A stretch of DNA of 64,000 bases, taken from contig NC_030387.2 of assembly GCF_001625215.2 (NCBI RefSeq), positions 37,967,606 through 38,031,605 on the forward strand, given 5' to 3'. The notes under the pieces are model-generated. The model saw only the letters and a program-made list of their open reading frames with translations, was not told where the DNA came from and ran no database searches. Each line of letters starts with the position of its first letter. Within the stretch, counting starts at the first letter, position 1. Source of the stretch: Daucus carota subsp. sativus. Taxonomy: Eukaryota; Streptophyta; Magnoliopsida; Apiales; Apiaceae. A program made the position numbers and the translations under genes. Shown here piece after piece: positions 26,901-42,510 of the stretch.

Positions 26901-29900
26901 CCGGTTCCTATGCGAAACAAGTATGCTATATTTCGCAATGTATATGTGTATATATGGAAGTTCATATATTATACGCGATTTGTTGGTGCATTCATTTATT
27001 GTAGTCTATCTGAATGTTTTTACATAAATGATCAGAATCCAGTTCGACATTTTAAGTTTCTTGTCCACATGGAGTATATTCAGCAAGTTAGAAATACTTT
27101 TTGCTGAATGTTTTGATATTCAAGTTTATCCGTGCCTCTTAGTAAATTTTAGTTCCTTAGTCATAATGCTTTTATAGAAATATTGAGGTGATGTTGGCTT
27201 GCTTCGTTTTCGTCCTTTTATTCCATTCGCAAGAGTCTTCGTTGATTCCTTGTTTATTTAATTCAGGGTCAAAGAACAGATCCAGATTCAGCTGTGAGTT
27301 CTTCTCGCCAAGGTGCTGATTTGGGAGTTATCATTGATAATCTTAAATCTGTGTTGAAACTTATCAGTCAGCGGGTTATGCTTGTTCCGGACTGTAAGCG
27401 ATTAGTTACTCAGATTCTAAATTCTTTACTGTCGGAGAAGGGGATTGATCAGACTGTTCTCCTCTGCGTACTTGATGTCGTAAAGGGGTGGATTGAAGAC
27501 AATATTGGTCTTTCTGGAATGGCTGCTGCATCTAGTAATTTTCTCACACCAAAAGAAGTAGTTGCTTTCCTTCAGAAGCTTTCGCAGGTTGATAAGCTGA
27601 ATTTCTCCACAATTTCTATTGAAGAGTGGGACAGCAAATATCTTCAACTTCTCTATGGACTTTGTGCAGATTCAAATAAGTAAGTAGTAGATTTATTACC
27701 CTTCTAAGAAGTGGCCACCCGGGCTTGCATTATGTTTGTTGTCTTATGTATGGATCAGTTCATATACACTCTAACATCTACTAAACATAAATGGTGTAGT
27801 AGATTTGATATCTTTTCTTGAACATTTTATAAGTGTAATCTGTTCGTAATATTAAGTTGGCATCTTAATGACTTCTAGGTTTCCGCTTTCCCTGCGCCAA
27901 GAAGTTTTTCAGAAGATTGAGAGGCAATATTTGCTTGGTTTAAGGGCAAAGGATCCTGAGATCAGGATGAAGTTCTTTTGTCTATATCATGATTCTCTGG
28001 GCAAAACACTTTTTACAAGGCTGCAATACATCATACAGATTCAAGATTGGGAAGCTTTAAGCGACGTCTTCTGGCTTAAGCAAGGCCTTGATCTTCTTCT
28101 TGCCATCTTAGTAGAGGATAAGCCTATAACACTTGCACCAAATTCTGCTAAATTACCCTCGCTTTTAGTTTCAAATTCTCTTTCTGATATTTCGGTGAAG
28201 CAACCTATGATCACAGATGCTACAGAGAGCGGTGAGGATGTCCCTTTAACGTTTGATGCCCTTGTTTTAAAGCACGGCCAGTTTCTAAGCCAAATGAGCC
28301 GACTTCAGGTATTTTGGAGATTTACTTGGTGTCACTACTTCATGGTTTAGTAATGTTGTTCATGATAAGGGTGTAAAAGGCAATCATTTTGTTGAGTACT
28401 TGAACATAAATGTTTGATGACTTGTATATCCATGTATCTTCAATGTATACGAGTCCTTAAAGCGGCCTTATTAAACTCTGTATATATATGTTGCTATTTT
28501 GATATGAGATTTATTAGTCGTGCTAGGAGCAATGATCAAGAGGTCAGGTTGTGAATTTTAATTAATGTAAATGATGTAATTAGAAACTATAGGATGCGTC
28601 AGTCTACACTTGCATTTGCACACTCTCCGTTTAGGGTAGACTGCAAGGGAATTACTGATCCTTGTGTTCCAGCATTTTATCTTAAATAACTTTGGTTATA
28701 TTTTGTAGCTTGATTTGTTGTTTTCATAAACATTGAGTTCTCCCCCCTACAGGTTGCTGATCTCGTTGTTCCATTGAGAGAATTGGCCCATACAGATGCA
28801 AATGTTGCATATCATTTGTGGGTCTTGGTGTTCCCAATTGTGTGGGTGACCTTACACAAGGAGGAACAAGTGGCACTTGCTAAGCCGATGATAAATTTGT
28901 TGTCAAAAGATTATCACAAAAAGCAGCAGTCAAGCAGACCAAACGTTGTGCAAGCTCTTATGGAAGGTCTCCAATTAAGCCACCCTCAGCCGCGAATGCC
29001 TAGCGAGCTCATTAAATATATTGGAAAAACATATAATGCTTGGCACATTGCATTGGGGCTTCTGGAAAGCCATGTTATGTTGTTTTTGAATGATTCAAAG
29101 TGCTCAGAGTCTCTGGCTGAGCTTTATCGCTTGCTTAATGAAGAAGATATGAGATGTGGATTGTGGAAGAAGCGCTCAATGACAGCTGAAACAAGGGCTG
29201 GGCTTTCACTTGTCCAACATGGTTATTGGCAGCGAGCTCAAAGCCTCTTCTATCAAGCCATGCTCAAGGCAACTCAGGGGACTTACAGCAACACTGTTCC
29301 CAAAGCTGAGATGTGCCTTTGGGAAGAGCAGTGGCTATATTGTGCTAGCCAACTCAGTCAGTGGGATGTGCTGGTTGACTTTGGCAAACTTGTGGAAAAT
29401 TATGAAATATTGCTCGATAGTCTCTGGAAGCAGCCTGATTGGACCTATTTGAAAGATCATGTAATACCGAAGGCTCAAGTTGAAGAAACTCCAAAACTCC
29501 GTATCATTCAGGCTTACTTCTCTCTTCATGAAAATAAAACAAATGGTGTAGCCGATGCAGAAAATATTGTGGGGAAAGGGGTAGATCTTGCTTTGGAACA
29601 GTGGTGGCAGTTACCTGAAATGTCTATTCATTCTCGAATTCCTCTCTTGCATCAATTTCAGCAATTAGTTGAGATTCAAGAATCCGCTAGAGTTATAGTT
29701 GACATTGCTAACGGCAACAAACCTGCTGGAACTTCTGCTGTTGGTATGCATGGTGGTCTGTATGCAGATCTCAAAGATATCCTTGAAACGTGGAGACTTC
29801 GTACTCCAAACGAGTGGGACAATTCCTCTGTTTGGTATGATCTGCTTCAGTGGAGAAATGAAATGTATAATTCAGTGATTGATGCTTTCAAAGATTTTGG

Positions 29901-32900
29901 CTCAACTAATTCACAACTCCATCACCTTGGTTACCGTGACAAGGCATGGAATGTTAACAAGCTTGCCCACATTGCTCGTAAACAGGGTTTACATGATGTT
30001 TGTGTTTCTATTTTGGACAAGATGTATGGACATTCGACCATGGAAGTGCAGGTATCTTTAACTTAGTTACCAATTCTCTCTATTATTGTAGCACACCGTC
30101 ATTGTTAGGTTGGGGTAAAAGAGGCAGTGGTATCCAATTAATGTGTTTTGGTTTTTGACATGTTTGCAGGAGGCCTTTGTGAAAATAAGAGAGCAGGCTA
30201 AGGCTTATCTGGAAATGAAGGGGGAGCTCACCAATGGGCTTAATTTAATAAACAGTACAAATCTTGAATATTTTCCTGTCAAGCACAAAGCAGAGATTTT
30301 TCGTCTCAAGGGAGATTTCTTGCTGAAGTTAAATGATTGTGAAGGCGCCAATCTTGCATACTCAAATGCAATAAGCCTTTTCAAGAATTTGCCTAAAGGA
30401 TGGATCAGCTGGGGAAATTATTGTGACATGGTACACTGTTCATTATTGTATTCTGAATGATATGTCACGCGTAATATGCTAAATCTTTTTTCTGGTCTCT
30501 ATTTTCCAGGCTTACAAAGAGACCAATGAAGAAATTTGGCTAGAATATGCTGTGAGCTGCTTTCTTCAAGGTATCAAATTTGGAATTTCCAACTCCAGAA
30601 GCCACTTAGCTCGTGTGCTCTATCTTCTCAGTTTTGATACTCCAAATGAACCTGTTGGAAGAGCATTTGACAAGTACTTGGAACAAATTCCACACTGGGT
30701 TTGGCTCTCTTGGATTCCCCAGCTCTTACTTTCTTTGCAGAGGACAGAAGCCTCCCATTGTAAGCTTGTGTTGCTAAAAATTGCTACCGTATTTCCACAG
30801 GTATGTCAGATGGCTATTTGCGGAAGCCTTCGGCTAATTAGGCGCAGTGAACAATCTTTATCTTATTTTGTTCTTTATGCTGAGCAATGGTCTTCATCTT
30901 GATTTCTTTTGAAACTATAGGCGTTATATTACTGGCTACGAACATACTTGCTAGAGCGCCGAGATGTTGCAAATAAATCTGAATTTGGTCGAATGGCAAT
31001 GGCTCAGCAAAGAATGCAGCAGAATGCTTCTATGTCCGGATCTGTAGGATTGGCTGATAGCAATGCTAGGTTAGCGAGTCATGGCGGGAGTTCATTAACC
31101 TCTGACAATCAGGTTCACCAAGGTAACCAAGCGAGTGGTACAGCTGTCTCCAATGATGGCGGAAACACCCAGATGCAAGATTCTGAAAGATCTTCAGCTG
31201 TTGAAGGTGGCGGGAATGACCAAACTTTGCAGCAGACTTCTTCAAACGTTAATGATAGTGGCCAGAATGGTCTAAGGCGGACAGGTGCTCTGGGATTGGT
31301 TGCTTCTGCTGCCAGTGCATTTGATGCTGCAAAGGATGTGATGGAAGCTCTTAGAAGCAAGCACAATAATCTGGCTAGTGAACTTGAGGTAACTTCTTCA
31401 ATAGATATTTTCCCGATGCTGCCTCTTATTGCCAAAAAGTCATAATTTCTTCTTTAAGTCATATGCTGAATCGCTTTCAGATTTTAAATTATATTAGCTG
31501 TACAACTTTTAAGTTGCAGCCATCCCATTGTGTATCTCAAATTATAAATTGGAATCTTGAAATAGACTAGACCATCTCAGTACCTGATTCACATTTTTGC
31601 AGATTCTTCTGACAGAAATTGGATCAAGGTTTGTCACCTTGCCAGAGGAGAGATTGCTGGCAGTTGTTAATGCACTGCTCCACCGATGCTACAAGTACCC
31701 GACTGCAACTACTGCTGAGGTACCCCAATCTCTCAAGAAGGAGTTGTCTGGTGTTTGTAGAGCCTGTTTTTCTGCAGATGCTGTGAACAAACATGTTGAA
31801 TTCGTGAGAGAGTACAAACAGGAGTTTGAGCGTGATCTTGATCCAGAGAGCACCACCACATTTCCTGCAACACTTTCAGAACTTACAGAACGGCTCAAGC
31901 ACTGGAAAAATGTCCTCCAAAGCAATGTTGAGGACAGGTTCCCTGCTGTCCTAAAGTTGGAAGAAGAAAGCAGGGTGTTGCGTGATTTCCATGTTGTTGA
32001 CGTGGAAGTACCAGGTCAATACTTTGCGGATCAGGTAGGTTGCAGTGGCTGTGTTTCTTTCCAATTGGCTAATGATTAAGTTATATACTTGTATAGCGTG
32101 TCAGGTTACCAATTCTCCTTATACCTAAAGGTGTGAGGAGGGTTTCGATGTAACTTGATCATATATCATCTTAACACTTCCCCTCGCTCGAATTTTGGGT
32201 CGAGAAGTGTCCAAATTTTATAATTGATAATTTGAGGATAGAAGGGAATCAAACTCGGGACCTCTCCTAATCTGAGCTTTAATACCATGTTAAGTTATCA
32301 GTTCTAAGTTGTAAGGTGGAGGATTTAACCAGATCATCTATTATCTTAACAATGCACTGTAAATATTTTGAGAGATTCCCTTATTTTCATCAAGGGAAAC
32401 TTGGACTTGTACTTAGGAACAAGTTTCTGCTATTTCTGCAGCACAGATTATAGTTACATTAATTGCAAGTATGCTACTACATGTTTTTCATTTGGAAATG
32501 CTACTGACTGATCTTTAACTCAAGATTTGAAATTTTGTTGTATATTTTTTTTAATCATTATTTTTATTTTTATTAGAATGCTTCAAATGTTGTTAATTTA
32601 ACAATTTATCTTTTCCAGGAAGTAGCTCCTGATCATACTATAAAATTGGACCGAGTTGGAGCCGATGTTCCAATTGTGCGAAGGCACGGCAGTAGTTTTC
32701 GTCGTTTGACTCTTATTGGCTCAGATGGCTCTCAACGTCATTTTATTGTTCAAACATCTTTAACCCCCAACGCTAGAAGTGACGAGCGTATATTGCAGCT
32801 TTTTCGTGTGATGAACCAAATGTTTGATAAGCACAAAGAATCAAGACGTCGCCACATATGCATTCACACGCCAATTATCATTCCTGTTTGGTCTCAGGTG

Positions 32901-34519
32901 ATATATGCAGCCTGCTATTTTATTTGTATTACCTGTTAGTCTTGCTAAATATCTCACGCTCTACATAAAATTTAATGAATTCTGGTATGATGATGCTTAT
33001 CTGCGGATTCCATGCGGTAATTGGTTGTTCGACTCGAGTATAATATAAGCTGTATCCTGTCTTTCACATTATATAGTTGTTGGGCGGACTTGCAAGTCAT
33101 GCTCACTATCTGTAAAACCTTTTTTCCTCTATGATAATAATAATAATTAATGCCTTCCAAAATTATAGGTAAGGATGGTGGAAGATGATTTGATGTACAG
33201 CACCTTCCTTGAGGTTTATGAGAATCATTGCGCTAGGAATGACCGAGAAGCAGATTTACCTATTACCTACTTCAAGGAGCAGCTGAATCAAGCAATTTCT
33301 GGCCAAATATCACCAGATGCTGTAGTAGATCTTCGCCTGCAAGCTTATAATGACATAACAAAAAATGTTGTTACCGACAGCATATTTTCTCAGTACATGT
33401 ACAAAACCTTGCTAAATGGGAACCATATGTGGGCTTTCAAAAAGCAGTTTGCCATTCAGTTAGCTCTTTCAAGTTTTGTGTCGTTTATGCTACAAATTGG
33501 GGGGAGGTCTCCAAACAAAATATTATTTGCTAAGAATACCGGAAAGATATTCCAAACTGATTTCCATCCAGCATATGATGCCAATGGGATGATTGAGTTT
33601 AATGAACCTGTGCCATTCCGCTTGACAAGAAATTTGCAGGCATTTTTCTCCCATTTTGGTGTGGAAGGACTCATTGTGTCTGCCATGTCATCTGCAGCCC
33701 AGGCAGTTGTTTCACCTAAAGTAAGTATTGGTTAAAATTTTTAATATTTTGTTGTAATTTTTTTCTTCCTGAAGAACTAAATGTTTATGCACTGGATAAC
33801 ACAAATCAATTCGGTGAATTTTCACTTTTAATTTCTCATCCTGTTTTCCTCTTTATCTTATGTTCAATGTTCAATTTTGTAACAACTATCAAATCTACTT
33901 TATTGCAGCAAAGTCAGCATCTATGGCATCATCTGGCAATGTTTTTCCGTGATGAGCTGTTATCTTGGTCTTGGAGGAGGCCACTTGGGATTAACCTCGG
34001 CCCTGTTGTTGGGGGAAGTACCTTGAATCCTACTGATTTCAGACAGAAGATCACGACAAATGTTGAGCATGTTATTGACAGAATAAATTCGATTGCCCCG
34101 CAATATATATCTGAAGAGGTATGCTTGTTTCTGCTTGCTAAGATGCACAACTTCCAGACTCTAAATAGCTGGAAATTTGCAAAACATTTTATTATTTTAA
34201 TACAAGGTTTTGGGACAAATATGTAGAACTGAGTTACTCAAGTTCTTCCATTCCCACCTGCTATTCCAATTTATTTTTTTGAAACAGTATAGTCACTTCT
34301 TAGTGGACTATCTCTTATTGCTTTTATGAATTCTCTAATATAATTTTTATACATTGTAAGAAAGCAAATTTACATCTGCGTTTTTTTCTTTTGCATCAGG
34401 AGGAGAATGCTGTAGATCCGCCACAGTCTGTACAGAGGGGCGTGACGGAGCTGGTAGAAGCTGCCTTGACGCCCCGAAACTTGTGTATGATGGACCCAAC
34501 GTGGCATCCCTGGTTCTAA
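10960..34519 (+). CDS. TRA1: TRA1/TRRAP-like pseudokinase scaffold
   Basis: Giant PIKK-family scaffold that docks transcription activators to the SAGA and NuA4 histone acetyltransferase complexes; nuclear. Thirty-five exons (ends given): 10960-11017, 11128-11891, 13273-13398, 13529-13614, 13744-13852, 14558-14653, 14845-14907, 15503-15562, 16460-16528, 17725-17806, 18986-19038, 19113-19202, 19272-20498, 21003-21992, 22077-22412, 22831-23089, 23187-23409, 23512-23896, 24008-24157, 24268-24489, 24583-24804, 25396-26049, 26226-26486, 26573-26920, 27267-27679, 27879-28308, 28753-30051, 30170-30430, 30510-30800, 30921-31388, 31603-32034, 32619-32897, 33169-33720, 33909-34118, 34400-34519. They sum to 11,688 nt, i.e. 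3,895 aa, close to plant and yeast Tra1. HEAT-type helical repeats fill the N-terminal two thirds; the FAT region lies in exons 26-31; a degenerate PI3K-like domain (exons 32-34) lacks the DFG triad, reading TDFHPAY; FATC ends in DPTWHPWF. All introns are GT-AG. No frame break was seen. Confidence 0.96.
12140..12252. repeat. Palindromic TACA/TGTA microsatellite in TRA1 intron 2
   Basis: ATACATACATAC repeats, then a TA run, then GTATGTATGTAT repeats. The two halves are reverse complements and can fold into a long hairpin. Confidence 0.85.
13970..14195. mobile_element. Degraded Stowaway-like remnant in TRA1 intron 5
   Basis: Starts with CCCTCTCCGTCCCAGATTAA, typical of the CTCCCTCCGTCCC ends of Stowaway-like MITEs, followed by TTTGACTTTT-type subterminal sequence. 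The far end (around 14170-14195) is too diverged to pair convincingly. Confidence 0.35.
20513..20905. repeat. 200 bp tandem duplication in TRA1 intron 13
   Basis: Copy 1 starts at 20513 and copy 2 at 20713. Both contain TTTCTGACCGCTCTATCGTA, TTGCACTTCTTTAC, AAAAGTTCAAAGAATT, AATGACATTTTGAAGTATTT and GTCCTATTTGTT. Copies differ by scattered substitutions and short indels. The first copy begins 15 bp after the exon 13 donor. Confidence 0.9.
23923..23959. repeat. Poly-C then poly-A tract in TRA1 intron 18
   Basis: A run of about 24 C is followed by about 12 A, inside the 111 bp intron between exons 18 and 19. Such a C run is rare in plant introns and is prone to sequencing error, so its exact length is doubtful. 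Confidence 0.8.
32099..32351 (-). mobile_element. TRIM (miniature LTR element) in TRA1 intron 31
   Basis: Two direct terminal repeats, 32099-32176 and 32288-32351, share AGATCATC/TGATCATAT..ATCTTAACA-type sequence and have TG..CA ends. Read on the minus strand, the 5' repeat is followed by TGGTATTAAAGCTC, one or two changes from the initiator tRNA-Met primer site TGGTATCAGAGC. The purine tract GAGGGGAAG precedes the 3' repeat. There is no coding capacity. The 253 bp size fits a terminal-repeat retrotransposon in miniature. No clear target duplication was found, and the two repeats differ in length, so the copy is old. Confidence 0.72.
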
Positions 34520-35583
34520 TTTAACTGAACTTGTAAATATCTACTTAGTTGCAGTTGAGAAAGCTTTGTCGAGTCTTTGTAGTCTGTAGTCATAGTCTGT
34601 AATATACAACTAATTCAACTTGATGTCTGTGGGTAGCTTCTAATGGTTTAATGAATTGAATGTGAATATCTGCGTAATGTTAATGGTATTCGCAGACTTG
34701 ACTTCAGTTTTACTGTCAGAAGTGATAAAAGAAATGTTAGGTCCACGGTTTATGCAGAGCATTTTGACCTTTTCTACCAAATTGAGCTGAGCCGAAGCAA
34801 ACCAAAGTTCGTTCAAACTGTGGTTTAAGGGGGGATCAATGAAAATACATGATTACTTAGGCTCCTAACTTACTGGCAAATAGCTCGTTCAGTTTGCAAG
34901 AGTTTGCAACGGTGTTCTAGCCTCAATTTGACTTGCAGTTGGGATTATTCGCTTGTTTTTGTTGCGTGTGTTTGTAAATAAGCTCTTTGAGTTCTAATAT
35001 AGCTTAAGACTCTTTCAGCTTTGAAAGATTGTTTCCAGGGGTAAAAACCTGGGACCCTTAGCTGCTCAATCCTCATGTATTGTAGAGAGAAATGCACTAC
35101 ATAACCAAACAAGGTATTTGGTGCTGTACATGAGCACATAGTTATCTATTACTATAGAGCTAGACAGCGTGCATGTAGGTCGTGCAGTTCTGGGCGCACT
35201 GCCTCAACTGTAAGCACCTTTATGCTTTAGCTACTGACCTACAAATGATCATTTCTTAGTGTATATATCTTTCTTCGATGGTGAACCGAGTATGTATGTT
35301 GGTTTTTCAAAGATTTTGAGGAAGTTTTAGGGTGGATTAGATGTCCTCTCAGTTAGTGATACGTGGTATGGTTGGCAGCAGCCATGGTTTAACTTAAAAA
35401 TGAATCCCCCCATTTCTTACATTTCTGAATTCTTCAAGTATGAAAATTCTATGTTATTCAACTATCTAATGTTTTGACCAATGTCTCAAATCTCCGTAAA
35501 GGGAGTACTTTTTATTGTATACTAAAACTGTTCGATTATATGATTTTAAAGTTGAGCCATATAAATTTGAGATTTATATATTT
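34520..35583. other. TRA1 3' UTR and intergenic DNA
   Basis: The 3' UTR probably ends within the first few hundred bases. The rest shows no recognisable coding sequence; short open frames near 34945-35139 have no similarity that I recognise. Confidence 0.5.
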
Positions 35584-36024
35584 AAGAGTAAAGTGCACTT
35601 TGTGTACTCGCACTTTACTCAAGACAGCACTTGCAATACTGTAATTCAAAATCAAGTACTTGCAATATCAATTTTTGTATTTCATTATATTTTGTTGCAT
35701 TCTGTTAATTTGGGTTAACTCCGTTAATAATTTAGAGAGTAAAGTACATTTTGTGTGCTCGCACTTTACTTAAAGTTCATTTTGTGTACTCGCACTTTAT
35801 TGTAAATTTTCAACTAGAGTATTGCAAGTGATGTTTTTGAGTAAAGTGCGAGTATACAAAATGCACTTTACTCCTTAAATTATTAACGGAGTTAATTCAA
35901 ATTAACGGAATACAACAAAATGTAATGAAATACAAAAATTGATATTGCAAGTGCTCAATTTTGAACTATAATATTACAAGTGGTGTCTTGAGTAAAGTAG
36001 CACACAAAGTGAAGTTTACTCTAT
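35584..36024. mobile_element. Foldback element with ~186 bp inverted arms
   Basis: The left arm (35584-35769) and the reverse complement of the right arm (35840-36024) match nearly throughout, separated by a 70 bp spacer. Within each arm a GAGTAAAGTGC...GCACTTTACTC unit is itself palindromic and occurs at both arm ends and in the spacer. Arms share TGCAATATCAATTTTTGTAT and AACTCCGTTAATAATTTA. No coding capacity. It looks like a foldback or large hairpin MITE; its superfamily is unknown. Confidence 0.82.
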
Positions 36025-36303
36025 ATTTAACATGCAGTAAACTTTGTTATGAATCCCGGTGTATTCTCTTCGGATGGTAAAACAAGTGGTTCGTAAGAAA
36101 ATATGTTCATGTTAAAATGTTACTGTATCCAGCTCTAGAAAATCCACTAAGAGCTTGAATAGTTGAATCTGATTCACGGAATATTTGTCAAAAAAAAAAA
36201 AAAATTGTTCTGAATCCGAACACTACAGAAATTTATTATTAAGCAACGTCTCTGTTGCAATCAATACATGAATCTTGTATCCTTTCCTCTGAATTTAGGG
36301 TCA

Positions 36304-37156
36304 TTACCCTTCACAAAGATCATCCAATGCATCATCATCATCATCGAAATCTTCTCCGTCAGACCGCATTATCATCACCGGTACAGAACTTGGCCTTATT
36401 AGCCGCACTGCCTTCTTGATATGTCATTGTTGAGACACAATCAGATGAATTCTCATGGAAATCAAATATCAGGGACCTGGTGATCAAACTCTCTTCTTCC
36501 TTCTTATTCTGCCTTTCAATTATCTCAGTCACCATCTATCAAACAAACATAAAAGACACCAATTTAAAAAAAAAACACAAATTCAACATATTTCAAGACA
36601 AATTCAATCTTGACATGTTTAGTGAAAAATAACAAACCTTTGTGATGGATACTTGTTCTAGGACAGGAGTACTAAAACCCGAGACCAATCCGAATTTATC
36701 TGCAATTTGAGTTCCGTAGACAGGAGTATTAGTCGGAGTTGGGGCAAGAAAAGGCATAGGAGAATCAGCAACAAGGCCTTTGATATGAACAAAAGGCCCT
36801 CCAATATCCTCTAATGAGAACTTGACAATCTCGGCTTCTTCTTCGACTTTGTGCAATAGGCTTTTCACTTGATTTCTCAGCAATGCTTCACCAGAACCAG
36901 GAGTGGTAGTTCCAGTGTTGTTAGTAGAGCATTGAGTGGTAGTAAGACTGTTTTTCTTGGAATGAGATGATAATGGGGTGCTCAAATGCCCCATTGCCAA
37001 TCCAACAATGGGAGAATCGTTGGTTATATCGAACAGTGCTGATCGATCTTGCTGATTTTTCCCACTTTTTTGAAGTGGGTTTGGGACACCCTTTTGATCG
37101 TTTTCTGCAAAAGCGTGTGATCTTAGAGTTCTTTTGGCTGATGATGGGGTCTCCAT
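36304..37156 (-). CDS. Plant-specific protein of unknown function, probable mitotic gene
   Basis: Two exons: 37156-36638 (173 codons, from METPSSAKRTLRSH) and 36535 onward, with a GT-AG intron of 102 bp. Motifs that I associate with an uncharacterised plant family are SALFDITNDSPIVGLAMG, TPGSGEALLRNQVKSLLHKV and VEEEAEIVKF. Exon 2 continues MVTEIIERQNKKEEE and SLITRSLIFDF. The annotated frame stops at TGA 36361-36359 (231 aa). One base out of frame, however, an acidic tail SDGEDFDDDDDALDDLCEG follows to TAA at 36306-36304, much like the expected family C-terminus, so a one-base frameshift or sequencing error near 36363 is likely. The start at 37156 was chosen because codons further upstream come from the CT-rich leader. 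MSA motifs upstream suggest G2/M expression. No enzymatic domain seen. Confidence 0.75.
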
Positions 37157-37171
37157 TTCAAGTTTCTTAAA

Positions 37172-37250
37172 TCTCTCTCTCTCTCTCTCACACTTCTCTC
37201 CCTCTTTTCTCACACTCTCTCCCACTTCTCTCCCTCTCTCTCTCAGAGTA
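37172..37250. repeat. CT-rich microsatellite in a 5' leader
   Basis: CTCTCT and CTCCC runs just upstream of the 37156 start codon. On the coding (minus) strand this is a GA-rich leader. Confidence 0.85.
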
Positions 37251-37263
37251 TGTGAAGAGAGAA

Positions 37264-37383
37264 TGTATATATGATCATATATGGAGAAGCTAGCTGTAAT
37301 TTTAGAGTTGACAGCACGGAAATATGACCGTTAGAGAGAGTGTGTTGGGGCTCTGACGACGCCGTTTGAAAGTAGCCGTTGTG
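37264..37383 (-). promoter_or_regulatory. Promoter with M-phase-specific (MSA) motifs
   Basis: On the minus strand, 37335-37325 reads TCTAACGGTCA, an exact fit to the MSA consensus YCYAACGGYYA bound by MYB3R factors. A second AACGG core (37383-37373, CACAACGGCTA) has one mismatch and a third lies at 37370-37360. A TATA-like ATATATGATCATATAT palindrome sits at 37267-37282, 110-125 bp before the start codon. Clustered MSA sites are typical of G2/M genes; control here is inferred. Confidence 0.6.
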
Positions 37384-37573
37384 AATTTACAGGGCCTACC
37401 TGTATCCAAATGAGAAAAGGGAAATTTGGGCCGTCATGATTTAGGAGCCGCCAAAGGCTTACGTGGAATTTTTTTATCATTTAGTTACGGAACTGAGTAT
37501 TGGTTGAATGTAAAATATTCGGTCAGTTTCAAGGCTTATCTACCCATTCTTCTTGTTTCTTTTTACAAAAAAA

Positions 37574-37814
37574 TACTGCCTCCATCCCAAATTAAATGTC
37601 CCCGTTGATTTTGGGCACGTAACTTTAGGTGCATTCACCGTCTACTTCCGAAATTTATCTTTTTATTTTTTCTTTTATAAATGAAAATTTCATATTTTAA
37701 TTTTTATTTGCAAAAATAAAATTTTAAAAATAAGTCACGTATCTATGCGGTCAATGAACCTTAAATTGTGTGTCCAAAGTCAACGGAGTCATTTAATTTG
37801 GGATGGAGGGAGTA
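37574..37814. mobile_element. Stowaway-like MITE
   Basis: Ends read CTGCCTCCATCCCAAATTAA and, reverse complemented, CTCCCTCCATCCCAAATTAA, flanked by TA on both sides. About 241 bp, AT-rich and non-coding. The CTCCCTCCATCCC ends and TA target match the Tc1/mariner Stowaway group. Confidence 0.85.
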
Positions 37815-38905
37815 GAAAGAAATTGTATCTATGCTATGTGTATGTTGGGAGGGTTTGTCCGACTTATAATTTTATAATCGATGGATAATATATATTCATG
37901 ATCGGGATTATAATAAATTTTTGCAATGTCTAGTATTTTTTTCACTAAACATGTCAAATCCTCATTTCAGTTGTCTAGTTAAAAACGTCATCAAATAAAT
38001 AATTAATTATTTTAATCATTAGGAAAAAGAATACTGACGATGACAAAGATTTGTTATCCCACAAGTCGGATGAACCCATCCAGCATACTCATGCCGGGAC
38101 CAGGAATCCAATATCATTAACGTATAGCCACTTTCTACCGAGTCATGTTAACTTGCATTATCAATGTTCTTCGGGAAGAATTTAACCAATATGACACGTT
38201 TTCAACATACTGATAAAAAAACATAAATCACGCTTTAAAAAAGAAACATAAATCACAAAAGGAATGACTCATGACGTGTAAGGAAGTGAGAGTTCAGAAT
38301 TTAGTTCTTTACCAAGTCAAGATATGGACTTGTTCAAAGTAAACGTAACCAGGTCTCTTTTGGTCTTTCATCTCAGCATCTGAGTTGTTAAAAACTTCTA
38401 GAATTTCCACAGATTCTAAAAACAAGACAAAGATTATTATAACGCATGGATTATAATCTAACAAATATGTCCGAAATGGGCAAATATTGAGTCAGTTTAA
38501 GATGTAATAAATCAGAAGCCGATTTATCATATTTGTAAAAATGTTCAACATCCATTCGTCAAATACAAACCAAATTATAGGCAAATCCGAATATAAAACC
38601 TAAAACAAAAAATTCCATGCAACCCAATTTTCTGAATCAGAAACAGGAGGGAGGTCTTGTTGGAGGGGCTTTCCCTCCTTTGTATCTTCTTCTTGCCCTG
38701 TTATTCTTTTTTCTCATTCACATTCACAAATCTTATTTCAATTTTGTCATATTTAAAAAAAACAAAACATATTCCAAATCTCCCACCTTTCTTCCCTCCT
38801 TCCTCATAAATTTTGTGCACCATTATTTATTCAAACTTGCTGATCATTCTTGCATGATCATTTGAAATTTCTCAACATCTTTAAGGCAAAAAAAAGAAGA
38901 AGAAG
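37815..38905. other. Intergenic DNA and CPK 5' region
   Basis: Contains a TATAAAA at about 38592-38598 that could serve the kinase gene. An 82-codon open frame beginning at 38617 lies between it and the CPK start; it has no recognised similarity and may be leader sequence. An AAGAAG-rich stretch directly precedes the kinase ATG. Confidence 0.4.

Positions 38906-42510
<3,605 letters not shown>

Noticed and set aside
38617..38865. 82-codon frame before the kinase gene
   Set aside because: Low-complexity hydrophobic translation with no similarity; may be leader sequence at most.
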